The notes beneath the pieces are model-generated. The model made no database searches, was not told where the DNA came from, and worked only from the letters and a program-made list of their open reading frames with translations. From contig JAAHFP010000012.1 of the NCBI GenBank assembly GCA_010672925.1, forward strand, positions 33,192 through 97,191: a DNA stretch of 64,000 nt. Direction: 5' to 3'. Below are positions 34,521-43,776 of this stretch, piece after piece (the first letter of the stretch is position 1; every line of letters starts with the position of its first letter). Both the position numbers and the translations under genes were made by a program. This DNA is from Symploca sp. SIO1C2. GTDB taxonomy: Bacteria > Cyanobacteriota > Cyanobacteriia > Cyanobacteriales > Coleofasciculaceae.

Positions 34521-36230
34521 ATGAGTAATCTGAGTAATTTACGTCAACTGCTGCTGCAACTTGATAACTGCAATTACAAAGCCTACAGAGATATTAAAGG
34601 TAGCTACAACTTCCCCAACTTCACCCTAATTATCGAGCATGTGCAAGGAGACCCCTTTGCCGCACCAAGTAAAATCAGGGTGCAGATTTCCCAGTCAGTT
34701 GCTGGCTTTCCCCCTAACCTCTACAATTCTCAAAGTCGGGAAATTGCTCTGCGAGATTACCTAACTCGTCAGTTTGACGCAGCAGCGCAAGAAAGTAGTT
34801 CCTTCCGAGGTAGTGGCAAGAGTGGACTGATTACCATTACCAACGTAGGACAAGAAGTATTAGAACGTACCTCTGCCTTGATTAACCAAAAAACTGTGGA
34901 AGTTCGTTTTCTAGTCGGGCTCCCAGCTCGTGGGCGTCGCATTTCCGGACGTCAGGCAGCAGAGATGTTCTGTGAAGATATTCCCCAAATTATTGACAAA
35001 TCCCTGTTATATCAATCTCTTAACCAGCAAGAGCTCCAACAACAGGTGGAAACGATAGAAGATGCTGACTGGCTACGTCAACAGCTAGCAGAACAGGGTC
35101 TAGTTGCCTTTATTGCCGATGGGTCGATTCTACCACGCTACAGTGGTGTTGATTCCCGACCACTATTAGAAGCAGCTGTACCCTTTCAATGTCCGCCCCA
35201 ATTGCAAGTTGAGTTTACTTGTCCCAACCGAGGTGTAATTACTGGTATGGGGATTCCTGCTGGTGTTACCCTGATTGTCGGTGGTGGCTATCACGGCAAA
35301 TCCACCTTACTTAGGGCAATAGAATTAGGGGTATACAACCATATCCCTGGAGATGGCAGAGAATTGGTTGTGACTAATCCCGCTGCTGTGAAAATTCGTG
35401 CTGAAGATGGGCGGTCTATTGCTGGGGTAGACATTTCTCCTTTTATCAACCAACTACCTCAGAGTCGTCCTACTTCCAACTTCTGTTCCTCTAATGCCAG
35501 TGGTAGCACCTCCCAAGCAGCAAATATTATCGAAGCCTTAGAAGCTGGTGCCCAGTTACTCTTAGTAGATGAAGATACTGCTGCTACTAATTTTATGATT
35601 CGCGATCGCAGAATGCAGCAGCTGATTGCCAAAGACAAGGAACCAATTACTCCGTTTATCGACAAAGTACGACAACTCTACACCGACTACGGTGTTTCCA
35701 CCATTTTAGTAATTGGGGGCAGCGGTGATTACTTTGATGTAGCAGATACAGTAATTGCCATGGACAATTTCCAACCGACGGATGTTACCAGCAAAGCCAA
35801 GGAGATAGCCCAACAACATCGTACCGAACGCACCTCGGAAGGAGGCAAACAATTCGGCAAGATTACCCCTCGTATACCTTTGCCGGAAAGTATCGACCCC
35901 AGTCGAGGTCACCGAGATATCAAGTTGAGAGTCCGAGATGTCGATGAAGTGGTATTTGGTACAGAGGAAATTGATTTAGGGGCAGTAGAACAAATAGTAG
36001 AACCAGGGCAGCTCAGAGCTATTGCTGAAGCGATCGTCTATGCTAAGAGACAGGATATTAACGGGAAGTATACTCTACCAGAGATTTTGCAGCAGGTAAT
36101 GACTGATATCGAGACTCAAGGATTAGATATCCTCACTCCCTTTCCCCAAGGAGACTTAGTTAAATTCCGCCGTTTTGAATTAGCAGCTGCTCTTAATCGT
36201 CTGCGTACTTTGAAAGTATTAGGGAATTGA
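34521..36230 (+). CDS. ABC-class ATPase (COG3044 type)
   Basis: A 569-residue soluble protein matching the predicted P-loop ATPase of the ABC class (related to the trypanosome RNA-editing protein MRB1590). The N-terminal 230 residues carry the family block DGSILPRYSGVDSRPL. Walker A is VGGGYHGKSTLL near residue 253. A signature-like region follows (SSNASGSTSQAANIIEALEAG), with Walker B LLLVDEDTAATNFM and the H-loop-like strand TILVIGGSGDYFDVADTVIAMD. The C-terminal domain includes LRAIAEAIVYAK. No transmembrane partner is present, so it is not a transporter. Its cellular role in bacteria is unknown; nucleic-acid binding is an inference from MRB1590. Confidence 0.9.
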   Translation: MSNLSNLRQLLLQLDNCNYKAYRDIKGSYNFPNFTLIIEHVQGDPFAAPSKIRVQISQSVAGFPPNLYNSQSREIALRDYLTRQFDAAAQESSSFRGSGKSGLITITNVGQEVLERTSALINQKTVEVRFLVGLPARGRRISGRQAAEMFCEDIPQIIDKSLLYQSLNQQELQQQVETIEDADWLRQQLAEQGLVAFIADGSILPRYSGVDSRPLLEAAVPFQCPPQLQVEFTCPNRGVITGMGIPAGVTLIVGGGYHGKSTLLRAIELGVYNHIPGDGRELVVTNPAAVKIRAEDGRSIAGVDISPFINQLPQSRPTSNFCSSNASGSTSQAANIIEALEAGAQLLLVDEDTAATNFMIRDRRMQQLIAKDKEPITPFIDKVRQLYTDYGVSTILVIGGSGDYFDVADTVIAMDNFQPTDVTSKAKEIAQQHRTERTSEGGKQFGKITPRIPLPESIDPSRGHRDIKLRVRDVDEVVFGTEEIDLGAVEQIVEPGQLRAIAEAIVYAKRQDINGKYTLPEILQQVMTDIETQGLDILTPFPQGDLVKFRRFELAAALNRLRTLKVLGN

Positions 36231-36278
36231 GAATTTACTATTTCAGTAGACCAAGACTTCCCCAAGCGTTAAGCTGAC

Positions 36279-36304
36279 AGCCTCTGCTATGGTTTCTAGA
36301 GGCT
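36279..36304 (+). other. Hairpin downstream of the ABC-class ATPase gene
   Basis: AGCCTCT at 36279-36285 and AGAGGCT at 36298-36304 form a perfect 7-bp stem with a 12-base loop. There is no T-run after it, so it is at best a weak transcription end or a processing site. Confidence 0.35.
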
Positions 36305-36493
36305 CCTACTAGGAACAAATCGCACTTTCACCCAACCTACAGTTTTAGTGGCATGAACCAGCTACAAATGTCAATAAAGTCAGAACCGGCAGACAAAAGT
36401 GAGTGATAGCTCAGTTAAATTATAGAAAGCATTCATTTTACCCACCTGACGAAATTTGCCATTGCCTACGGCATCAATAAAGCTGAGCACACT

Positions 36494-37555
36494 ATGTCCG
36501 ATATTTTAACTAAGCTAACCTATCAAACTTTTGCACAAGGCAAAAAATACTTCAGTTTGGCTCACCGGACCCTGAGTTCACGGCTGTTGAATCTGATTAA
36601 TCCGACCGTTACTCAACTCCAGACTCAATCCTTGACTCCAGAAGTCATACAACAACTTCAGCAAAAGCTTGATCAGATTATTGAAATAGATTGGCAGGAT
36701 GCTGAGAAGGGCATTTATCCAGAAAGTCTGCTATTTGATGACCTCTGGTTAGACTTTTGGCGCTACTATCCACTAATTTTACAGGATCTGCCTACTGTCC
36801 GGGAACGCCGCTTCCAGAAGCGATATCAAGAATTTGCTCCAGAGATTGAAACAGAAGGCTATCCTCAATATTACCGACAAAACTTCCACTACCAGACTGA
36901 TGGCTATCTGAGTGATCTGTCTGCTAACTTGTACGACTTACAGGTAGAACTTCTCTTTAGTGGTACTGCTGATGCCATGCGGCGACGGATTCTCGCACCT
37001 CTTAAGGAAGGCTTAAAAGCTTTCGGTGCAGTTTCCCCCAGGCAAATTCGGGTTCTGGATGTAGCTTGTGGTACTGGTCGTACTCTGAAGATGATTAGGG
37101 CAAGTTTACCAAGTGCTTCCCTATTTGGTGTAGATTTGTCCCCAGCCTATTTACGCAAAGCTAATCAGTTGTTGGCTAAGAACCCTGGGGAACTACCCCA
37201 ACTGATACAAGCAAATTCAGAAGAGTTACCCTATGTCAATAATTATTTTCATGGGGTCAGTTGTGTGTTTAGCTTCCATGAGTTGCCCTCTACCGTGCGT
37301 CAGCGAGTTATCGAAGAATGCTTCCGAGTCACTCAACCAGGAGGAGTATTAGTGATTTGTGACTCGATACAAGCGATAGATTATCCAGAATTGACCCCAA
37401 TGATGGAAAACTTTTCTATCATGTTCCATGAGCCTTACTACAAACACTACATCAATGACAATTTTGTAGAACGCCTAGAGAAAGCAGGCTTTGTCGATAT
37501 TGCTACGGAAAACCACTTTGTGAGCAAGTATTGGATTGCTCAAAAACCTCAATAA
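36494..37555 (+). CDS. Class I SAM-dependent methyltransferase
   Basis: A 353-residue protein. The N-terminal 150 residues are helical and rich in aromatic residues (YPESLLFDDLWLDFWRYYP), and the methyltransferase core begins near residue 185 with motif I VLDVACGTGRTLKMI, an acidic strand end LFGVDLSPAYL, the region ELPYVNNYFHGVSCVFSFHEL and post-motif TQPGGVLVICDS. The family is common in cyanobacteria, where the acceptor is not known. It is a single gene on the plus strand with no strong ribosome-binding site. Confidence 0.85.
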   Translation: MSDILTKLTYQTFAQGKKYFSLAHRTLSSRLLNLINPTVTQLQTQSLTPEVIQQLQQKLDQIIEIDWQDAEKGIYPESLLFDDLWLDFWRYYPLILQDLPTVRERRFQKRYQEFAPEIETEGYPQYYRQNFHYQTDGYLSDLSANLYDLQVELLFSGTADAMRRRILAPLKEGLKAFGAVSPRQIRVLDVACGTGRTLKMIRASLPSASLFGVDLSPAYLRKANQLLAKNPGELPQLIQANSEELPYVNNYFHGVSCVFSFHELPSTVRQRVIEECFRVTQPGGVLVICDSIQAIDYPELTPMMENFSIMFHEPYYKHYINDNFVERLEKAGFVDIATENHFVSKYWIAQKPQ

Positions 37556-37650
37556 TAATAAAGGCACAAATTTTGTAAGGATGAGGTAGGAAAAGATTAA
37601 TTAATCCATCATCCGTACTTGAGCCTTCATCCTTTTAGTGAGTTTTCAAG

Positions 37651-38154
37651 ATGAGTACCCAACAGCCTGATCCCACAACAGTTTCCACCGAAAGCTTGTC
37701 AACACCAGATATAGCTACCACTGAGTTCATCGAAGAGAGCACAACCATAAACTATGTAGATACCATTGAAACTGTGATCTCTAGCCTAGATCAAGAAAAC
37801 ACTGCGATGGTAAGCCATAGCGAAGGTAGCTTTTTATGGAAGTTTAAGTATGGTAGCGTCGAAGTGTTTGTCCAACTAACCGGCATCACCGATGATGACA
37901 ACTTTACCGTTTGGTCTTCAGTACTGCAACTTCCTGCTAATAAAGAGCCAGAATTAATGCGCAAGCTGCTGGAAATGAATTGGTCTGACACCTTTGAAGC
38001 CTGTTTTGGTATTGTTGAGAACCAAGTAGTAGTGCTTTCTACACGAACCGTAGCAGAATTGTCTCCCGGTGAAATTTCCCGTGCAATTACTGTGGTAGCA
38101 ACCATTGCCGATGACAATGATGACATATTCCAGGCGGAGTATGGTGCTGCTTGA
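37651..38154 (+). CDS. YbjN-domain protein
   Basis: A 167-residue acidic protein. The first 45 residues are low-complexity and Thr/Ser/Glu-rich. Residues 45-160 form a YbjN-like (secretion-chaperone-like) fold: IETVISSLDQ, a strand pair FLWKFKYGSVEVFVQL, WSSVLQLPANKEPELMRKLLEMNW and FGIVENQVVVLSTR. Such proteins are thought to be small regulators or chaperones. The start ATG follows GAGTTTTCAAG without a clear Shine-Dalgarno. Confidence 0.75.
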   Translation: MSTQQPDPTTVSTESLSTPDIATTEFIEESTTINYVDTIETVISSLDQENTAMVSHSEGSFLWKFKYGSVEVFVQLTGITDDDNFTVWSSVLQLPANKEPELMRKLLEMNWSDTFEACFGIVENQVVVLSTRTVAELSPGEISRAITVVATIADDNDDIFQAEYGAA

Positions 38155-38386
38155 CCAAAGAGATTTTAGATTTTAGATTTTAGATTTTAGATTGAAGAAT
38201 TAAAACGGTCACAAGCCCTTAAATTTATTTATGGGGTAAATCTAAAATTTTCAATCTTCAATCTTCAATCTTCAATTGCCTGACGACGTGGGGAATGGGG
38301 AATAGGATAAAATTCCACGTAGAAAAATAAGATGAGCAAACGTGTCAATTTCTCTATACCCTACACCCCACACTCTGACAGATCTA
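38155..38386. repeat. TTTTAGA and CTTCAAT heptamer arrays
   Basis: Four TTTTAGA heptamers at 38164-38191 and CTTCAAT units at 38250-38275 lie between two convergent genes. Nothing else was recognised. Confidence 0.7.
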
Positions 38387-39301
38387 TCAACCTTTATTTG
38401 CCCGAAGTTCTTTCTCTCGCATTTCCATCAACTCTGGCACAGTTACAAATTTGTAACCCTGCTTTCTTAGTTGACTAATCATTTCTGGTAAAGCATATAC
38501 CGTACCCATTCGATCACCACCACCGTCATGCATTAGTACAATCCCTCCTGGAGAAGATTGGTTCAGCACATTCCTAAGCAACGTTGATGAGGAAACAGCA
38601 TAATCCTTAGAATCCGCTGACCACATAACGTTCACATAATTTTTGCTGTGGGCATATGCGACCAAACCATTGGTGAGATAACCTCCTGGTGGTCGAAATA
38701 GAGTAGCTTTAATACCAGTCAGTTTGTAAATTAACTCTGTTGTGCGGTCTATCTGCTGAGCCGCTGCCGCAGGAGAATGTTGGTGATAAGGGTGGCTCCA
38801 GCTATGGTTCCCCACTGCATGACCATGTTCTGCTACTAGCTTGGCGAGGTCTGGAAAGGTCTGTACATTGCTCCCGATGAAGAAAAAAGTGGCCTTAATC
38901 TTGTTTTTATTGAGGATATACAATATCTCGTTAGTGGTTTTTGGCCAAGGACCGTCATCAAAGGTTAAAGCAATGACTTTCTCACCAGAATTCAGGGGGA
39001 TGTCATTAATCGTCTTTCCTTGAAATTGCTCAGGGACAGGGGGATTCATCCGTGCCACTTTTTCCGCCTGCATCAAATTAGCGACGAGTTGTTTAAATTG
39101 TGCATTAGGCTGGGCCGTTGCAGTTGACAAGTCGGCAGTATTTTGGCTAAAGCCTCCCACCGGCAAGGCAATGGTTTGCAGAACTCTCTGAGAAATTGAC
39201 TTGTTGGCTGTCAAGCCGAAGCCAGCTACAAAACCCAGGGCAGCTGCAGCTACAATGGGAAGACTGCGCTGCCAAGCAAACAGATGATGGTTTTTTGCCA
39301 C
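38387..39301 (-). CDS. Polysaccharide deacetylase (NodB family)
   Basis: A 304-residue secreted or membrane-anchored carbohydrate esterase family 4 protein. An N-terminal hydrophobic segment (SLPIVAAAALGFVAGFGL) acts as signal or anchor. The NodB domain (about 105-290) has motif 1 TFDDGPW (catalytic base and metal Asp), motif 2 HSWSHPYH (metal His residues), motif 3 RPPGGY and motif 5 IVLMHDGGG. All metal ligands are present. It probably removes N-acetyl groups from peptidoglycan or an exopolysaccharide. The start codon is GTG, with GGAG about 15 bases upstream. Confidence 0.92.
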   Translation of the reverse strand: MAKNHHLFAWQRSLPIVAAAALGFVAGFGLTANKSISQRVLQTIALPVGGFSQNTADLSTATAQPNAQFKQLVANLMQAEKVARMNPPVPEQFQGKTINDIPLNSGEKVIALTFDDGPWPKTTNEILYILNKNKIKATFFFIGSNVQTFPDLAKLVAEHGHAVGNHSWSHPYHQHSPAAAAQQIDRTTELIYKLTGIKATLFRPPGGYLTNGLVAYAHSKNYVNVMWSADSKDYAVSSSTLLRNVLNQSSPGGIVLMHDGGGDRMGTVYALPEMISQLRKQGYKFVTVPELMEMREKELRANKG

Positions 39302-40095
39302 GTTAGGTTTTCTTCACTCCTTTGAATACTGTTAGATATGAGGGCAATATTGATTTATCCCTTAGTCTTAAATTGGATAATTGGCAGTGGTTGAAAGTTA
39401 ATCCCATTGGGAAAACATTCTCACGTAAGAGATTGGCCTAGATTCACTATGAGTAAGCATAATTACTGGGTAACTCAATCTTACAACGAATTAATAAAGC
39501 TTTTTGCCCCATTTACCTCTCAAAAGATGAGCACTTATTGACAGGTCTATTGATCGGGTGAACGAAATTTTGGGTGGGATTTCTTGAGCTTTGTATCCAA
39601 TAGCTATAAGTTCTCTCTTCTTCCTCCGCTCCCCAACTCCCCAACTCCTCTGCACCTCCGCACCTCCGCACCTCCGCTCCCCAACTCCTCTGCACCTCCG
39701 CTCCCCACCCTTTTTTTCGCTCACCCGCGACTCGCGGGTGGCCATCGCCGCTAGTGGGTGAACGAAATTTTGGGTGGGATTTCTTGAGCTTTGTATCCAA
39801 TAGCTATAAGTTCTCTCTTGTCCTCCAGCTTCCTCAGCTCCCCCAGCTTCCTCAGCTCCCTCAGCTTCCTCAGCTTCCTCAGCTTCCTCACACCCCCACA
39901 CCTTTTTTCGCTCACCCGCCGCCAGTGGGGTTGCTCTTTGCTCCGAAGAAACACAAGGGAACAGGCAAGAGGGAGCAGTCAACCGTCAACACTCATAAGA
40001 TTCGACTGTTTCCGCTAGGGTCGTGGGGTAGGGAAAATTCCTTAATTCTCTACTATTGGTCAAAAACTTTGGTTATAATATTATTTACAGACATT
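39302..40095. repeat. Two-copy direct repeat and repeat-rich region upstream of the split tRNA
   Basis: A 64-base sequence beginning GGGTGAACGAAATTTTGG occurs at 39556-39619 and again, identically, at 39756-39819, exactly 200 bases apart. Each copy is followed by a variable CTCC-rich array (CACCTCCG units or CAGCTTCCT units) and then CTTTTTTTCGCTCACCCGC, so the true unit is about 200 bp. Between them, 39722-39740 is a near-perfect palindrome (CACCCGCGA, one base, TCGCGGGTG). No convincing protein-coding gene lies here. Confidence 0.8.
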
Positions 40096-40132
40096 GGGGC
40101 TGTGGCTCAGATGGATAGAGCAAGCGCCTCCT

Positions 40133-40991
40133 GAACAAATCGGGCACTACCAGGGGAAACCGGGTAAGTGAATGTGGTCAAATTCAAGGAAGCCTAAGTC
40201 TGACAAGAGATAAGGTAATCTTGAGCCAAGCTCTACTTTTGGCGGTAGCCAAACTTTGGTACAACCCAAGTAGAGAAGGTGCAGAGACTGGTTCAGGGAG
40301 CAAGAACAAGATGGACTACAATGTCTCATCAAAAGTAGAGCAACGGGGTATCCTGGTCGGAATGTTATTAGGTGATAGTACCAGAAGAGAACAAAATTTC
40401 TTCATCCACCATTCATCTAAGCAAGAGAAGTATATCTTTTTTAAAAAAGAACTTCTCGAACAAATAACAGGAAAACCAGTCAACATCCGAAGACGGCAAA
40501 ACCCAAGGGGCTATAACCAAATCTACTTAGAACCCAAGTTAATTCCCTTAACAAGAGTCTTAGTCAAAAAGCTCTATAAGGCAGGAACAAAAAAAATTAC
40601 AAGAGAGTTCCTTAACCTTTTAACCCCCCAGGGAATAGCTGTCTGGTTTATGGATGATGGTTCCAAGTCCTACAAAAAAAGAGAGGGAAAGGTTTGTTCT
40701 ATGACTCTTAACCTCAATACTTATACCTCCAAAGAAGAGAATGAGACCATCGTTACTTATTTTCAACAAGTGTGGGGATTTAAGTGGGGTCTGAGTAAAG
40801 AGAAGACCAACTACCGTCTACGAATGGGGACTAGGGAAGGTAAAAGATTTATCTCTTTTATTAGTCCCTATATCCACGAAAGTATGCTCTACAAAGTACA
40901 AACCTCCCTAAACGTCATGGCCACCACCTAAAGCCTTTTATGGCTAAGGTGAAGGTATAGTCCAGAGAGTGGGGAAACTCACACAAATCTG
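40133..40991 (+). other. Group I intron in the tRNA-Arg(CCU) anticodon loop
   Basis: An intron of 859 bases. The 5' splice site follows a U and the intron ends in G, as group I rules require. A possible guide sequence, GGGG at 40153-40156, pairs with UCCU at the exon end including the U-G wobble. Core segments like those of cyanobacterial tRNA introns are visible: AATCTTGAGCCAAG (P4 side), GGTGCAGAGACT (P7/P3 side) near 40278 and GGTATAGTCC near 40953 on the other P7 side. The endonuclease gene lies between the last two, that is in the P8 region. Self-splicing is inferred. Confidence 0.88.
40311..40931 (+). CDS. LAGLIDADG homing endonuclease of the tRNA intron
   Basis: A 206-residue protein encoded inside the intron. 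Two LAGLIDADG-type helices are seen: GILVGMLLGDST near residue 13 (catalytic Asp22 area) and GIAVWFMDDGSK near residue 110, typical of the LAGLIDADG_2 type with two motifs in one chain. Basic stretches (KKELL, NIRRRQN) suit DNA binding. The ATG at 40311 is preceded by AGGGAG; a longer frame from 40221 would overlap the conserved intron core and is not favoured. It should cut intronless tRNA-Arg(CCU) genes at the anticodon loop and so spread the intron. All catalytic-looking residues are present and the frame is intact, so the element may still be mobile. Confidence 0.9.
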   Translation: MDYNVSSKVEQRGILVGMLLGDSTRREQNFFIHHSSKQEKYIFFKKELLEQITGKPVNIRRRQNPRGYNQIYLEPKLIPLTRVLVKKLYKAGTKKITREFLNLLTPQGIAVWFMDDGSKSYKKREGKVCSMTLNLNTYTSKEENETIVTYFQQVWGFKWGLSKEKTNYRLRMGTREGKRFISFISPYIHESMLYKVQTSLNVMATT

Positions 40992-41028
40992 AAGCGCTAG
41001 GTCGCCGGTTCGAATCCGGCCAGTCCCG

Positions 41029-41274
41029 TTCATTGTAAAAAGGTGTTAGGTGTTAGGTATTAGGTGTTAGGTAATGAGATTAACGAGTAATAAGTAATAA
41101 GCAGTAGTAGGACTTCAGTCCAAAAAGAAACCAGAAACTAGTCATATCAAAGGATTCATTCATCGCTTTTAATCTTTAGTTTCAGCAAGAGTAACGATTT
41201 TTGAAGACTTTATTCTTGTTTTCATTACATACTTTATTAATACCTACCACCTACCACCTACCACCTACCACCTA
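41029..41274. repeat. GTTAGGT and ACCTACC heptamer arrays after the tRNA
   Basis: GTGTTAG/GTATTAG units at 41042-41075 and four CTACCAC-type heptamers at 41243-41274. The second array ends at the start codon of the zinc-ribbon gene. No terminator was identified for the tRNA. Confidence 0.75.
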
Positions 41275-41646
41275 ATGCCTATGCCAAATTGTCCCAGCTG
41301 TCATCAACCTATCAAAAGTAATGCGATCGCTTGCCCTCATTGTGGCATGATTTTCAAAGCTTATGGTCATCCTGGTATTACCTTACACCGGGCAATGGGA
41401 GAAGAATATTTGTGTAACAGTTGTACTTATCATGAAGATGACACCTGTACCTTTCCCCAACGTCCCTATGCCAAGGAATGCACCCTTTACCAGGATATGT
41501 CCCAACCCCTATTATCTAATCAGCCAGTTTATGCTCCTCGTTACAACTTATTTCAATCAATTAAGCTATGGTGTCAAAGAAATCCAGCTTTGCTCGGTAT
41601 ACTAATATTAATAGCCGTAAGTTTTCTGTTTGCTTTAGGTGGTTAG
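41275..41646 (+). CDS. Small zinc-ribbon membrane protein
   Basis: A 123-residue protein with a double-CxxC zinc ribbon ([20 protein letters not shown], residues 6-25), a second Cys-rich part (CNSC...DTCTFP...KECTLY) and one C-terminal transmembrane helix ([18 protein letters not shown]). Homologues are seen in cyanobacteria without known function. ATG follows a heptamer array with no Shine-Dalgarno; the second ATG at 41281 is also possible. The stop codon overlaps the stop of the convergent cofH gene by four bases. Confidence 0.8.
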   Translation: MPMPNCPSCHQPIKSNAIACPHCGMIFKAYGHPGITLHRAMGEEYLCNSCTYHEDDTCTFPQRPYAKECTLYQDMSQPLLSNQPVYAPRYNLFQSIKLWCQRNPALLGILILIAVSFLFALGG

Positions 41647-42791
41647 TAATGAGCACTGTCCTTGAAAGGCTGTCGATAGAGAGTATCTCTTTCCTGATAA
41701 GGTCTTCCTAGGGAACTGATAGCATTTTGTAAAGTTTCTACTTCCATACAAGTACCACCAATAGCTCCCGCCATAGTGGTAATATGTTCTTCCATTAAAG
41801 TGCCGCCAAGGTCATTACAGCCCCATCTGAGAGCTTCTGTAGCACCATCAAGACCAAGCTTTACCCAACTAGGTTGATGATTAGGAATCCAATTACCGAG
41901 GAAAATACGAGCTACTGCGGTAAGGAGCAATGCATCTGAGAGAACCGGTTGGTCTCTGCCTACACGACTACGTAATGGCCTAGGGGCTTCTTGACCCACA
42001 AAAGGCAGTAAGATAAATTCAGTGATAGAGCCTGGATATCCGCGATCGCAAGCGGTTTTTTGGAGCGATCGCAATTTGTCTAAGTGTGCTATCTGCTGTT
42101 GGGGGGTTTCAATATGACCAGAGAGCATAGTACTAGTAGTCGGCATTCCTAGTTGATGCGCTGTTCCGACAATTTCTAGCCAAGCAGCAGTATTCGTTTT
42201 TTCAGGACAGAGGATACGCCGCACCTCATCATCTAAAATCTCCGCTGCGGTTCCTGGCATTGAGCCTACTCCAGCAGCTTGCAGTGAACTAATTACTTGA
42301 ACATAGCTGAGCCCGTCTTGCTGGGCAATAAATTGTACTTCTTGGGGAGAGAAGGCATGTAGATGTAATTGAGGAAATTCTTTTTTAATTGTCTCTACTA
42401 ACCGCAAATAATAGGGCAAAGAAGCACCATTAATCTTTGCCTGAAGATTGAGCCCCCCTTGCATACAAATTTCCGTAGCCCCTCTGTGGACTGCATCTGC
42501 TGTCTTTTCTAGAATTTGTCCCCACTCCAACCAATAGGCTCCCTCAGCCCCAGCATCCCTGCGAAAGGCACAAAAGCTACAATGCTGTTCACAGATATTG
42601 GTGAAATTGATATTGCGATTAATGACATAGGTAACCACATCACCAACTTGTTGGCAGCGCAGCTGGTTAGCAGTTTCCTGAATAGCTGTAATTGCCGCAG
42701 GTTCAGTTTGCTGGAGGAGTACTATGCCTTCATCTAGGGATAGATCTTCTCCAACTAAAGCACGATTTAAAATAGCATCAACAGTTTTCAA
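41643..42791 (-). CDS. cofH: 7,8-didemethyl-8-hydroxy-5-deazariboflavin synthase subunit CofH
   Basis: A 382-residue radical SAM enzyme that joins a tyrosine-derived radical to 5-amino-6-ribitylaminouracil in the synthesis of the deazaflavin Fo, the light-harvesting cofactor of many cyanobacterial photolyases. Evidence: [19 protein letters not shown] with the CxxxCxxC cluster, [50 protein letters not shown], and the C-terminal [19 protein letters not shown]. The length is normal. The start is TTG at 42791 beside a GGTAGGT repeat, with no clear ribosome-binding site. CofG is not in the window. Confidence 0.93.
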   Translation of the reverse strand: MKTVDAILNRALVGEDLSLDEGIVLLQQTEPAAITAIQETANQLRCQQVGDVVTYVINRNINFTNICEQHCSFCAFRRDAGAEGAYWLEWGQILEKTADAVHRGATEICMQGGLNLQAKINGASLPYYLRLVETIKKEFPQLHLHAFSPQEVQFIAQQDGLSYVQVISSLQAAGVGSMPGTAAEILDDEVRRILCPEKTNTAAWLEIVGTAHQLGMPTTSTMLSGHIETPQQQIAHLDKLRSLQKTACDRGYPGSITEFILLPFVGQEAPRPLRSRVGRDQPVLSDALLLTAVARIFLGNWIPNHQPSWVKLGLDGATEALRWGCNDLGGTLMEEHITTMAGAIGGTCMEVETLQNAISSLGRPYQERDTLYRQPFKDSAHY

Positions 42792-42795
42792 TGTG

Positions 42796-42983
42796 GCAGG
42801 TGGTAGGTGTTAGGTGGTAGGTGGTAGGTAGTAGGTGGTAGGTGGTAGGTGGTAGGTAGGAGAATTCTCTAGGGTTAGAAAGCTTACTGTACAAGATTTC
42901 TAATCTTTTCTAAGCACTTATTTTCTCTGCACAAATGACCAATGACCAATGACAACAAACAACAAACAACAAACAACAAATTC
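42796..42983. repeat. GGTAGGT and AACAAAC heptamer arrays
   Basis: About nine GGTAGGT/GTTAGGT heptamers at 42796-42859, immediately upstream of cofH, and TGACCAA/AACAAAC units at 42934-42981 that run into the stop of the next gene. Nothing else was seen. Confidence 0.85.
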
Positions 42984-43775
42984 TCAAAATTTGTAACTCA
43001 TCAATTGAATAACTGGCCCTTGTTGAGGTATATTCTGGGGCTTAATGGCAATGGTATCGCTATTGACACGGCGCACTGTTGTTCCAGTCATTAAATTCAA
43101 GAACTCATCCACCGGCAAAATCGAATACTCTCCTTGGCAAGTATCTTCATCAGCTGCTTGGGTACGGAAATGAGTGGGAACTACCAGTTTAGGATTGAGC
43201 TTATCGATAGCAACCTTAGCTTCTTGAGGATTGTAGGCTTTTGCTCCACCTCCCACTGGCACGAAAACTAGATCAGGAGTACCCATGAGAATTTTCTGCT
43301 CAATCTCAATCGGTGCAGCAGCCCCTCCCAAATGTAATATCTTGACTCCACCTTGAGTCCACTGCCAAGCTACATTAGTCCCAAATCGTTTTCCCCCAAC
43401 CCGATCATGAGGACTTCCAAATCCCTCAATTTTGATGTCACCTATCTGATAGGCACTTGGTTGATAGAGAACTTTGGGATTTCCCGGTAGTCCCTCAACT
43501 TCCCCTTCATCCAGTAATTGGCTACTAATGAGCACTAAATCTGCTTCTACTTTTGGTGGACGGTATCCAGCAGTACAACCAACTGTCCGAAAGGGATTCA
43601 CCAAAATTCGTGAACCACCCCCAGTGAACAAAAAGCAGGTATGTCCCAGCCATTTCACCGTAACTCCGCCACTGGATGTTTGTGCTTGAGAGGATTGAAA
43701 TCCAGAAGCTACACCTGTTGCTAGGGTAGTGAGCAAACCAGCACTTGTATAGCGGATTAACTGTCGCCGTTTCAT
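42984..43775 (-). CDS. Tat-exported metallo-beta-lactamase-fold hydrolase
   Basis: A 263-residue protein. The N-terminus MKRRQLIRYTSAGLLTTLATG is a twin-arginine-type signal with a likely cleavage site near SQAQT. The mature part is a UlaG-like MBL fold: VKWLGHTCFLFTGGGSRILVNPF (first strand pair), VEADLVLISSQLLDEGEV, VKILHLGGAAAP, DLVFVPVGGGAK and PKLVVPTHFRTQA. The usual HxHxDH motif is replaced by SSQLLDEG, so the canonical zinc site is largely lost and activity is doubtful. The upstream region is a TTGGTTG array. Confidence 0.83.
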   Translation of the reverse strand: MKRRQLIRYTSAGLLTTLATGVASGFQSSQAQTSSGGVTVKWLGHTCFLFTGGGSRILVNPFRTVGCTAGYRPPKVEADLVLISSQLLDEGEVEGLPGNPKVLYQPSAYQIGDIKIEGFGSPHDRVGGKRFGTNVAWQWTQGGVKILHLGGAAAPIEIEQKILMGTPDLVFVPVGGGAKAYNPQEAKVAIDKLNPKLVVPTHFRTQAADEDTCQGEYSILPVDEFLNLMTGTTVRRVNSDTIAIKPQNIPQQGPVIQLMSYKF

Positions 43776-43776
43776 G

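Larger units (their letters stand above)
40096..41028 (+). tRNA. trnR-CCU: tRNA-Arg(CCU), interrupted by a group I intron
   Basis: The 5' exon is 40096-40132 and the 3' exon 40992-41028. Joined, they fold as a complete tRNA: acceptor GGGGCTG/CAGTCCC with a G73 discriminator, D stem GCTC/GAGC, anticodon stem AGCGC/GCGCT with loop CTCCTAA (anticodon CCT), and T arm GCCGG-TTCGAAT-CCGGC. The intron sits between anticodon base 36 and base 37. CCA is not encoded. The gene decodes AGG. Confidence 0.95.

Noticed and set aside
39491-39982. Minus-strand frames with repeated KKGWG/ELGELRK peptides
   Set aside because: Produced by the 200-bp direct repeat and CTCC-rich arrays; no family resemblance.
40221-40310. 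Longer start for the intron endonuclease
   Set aside because: It would cover conserved intron core sequence; the ATG at 40311 follows a ribosome-binding-like AGGGAG.
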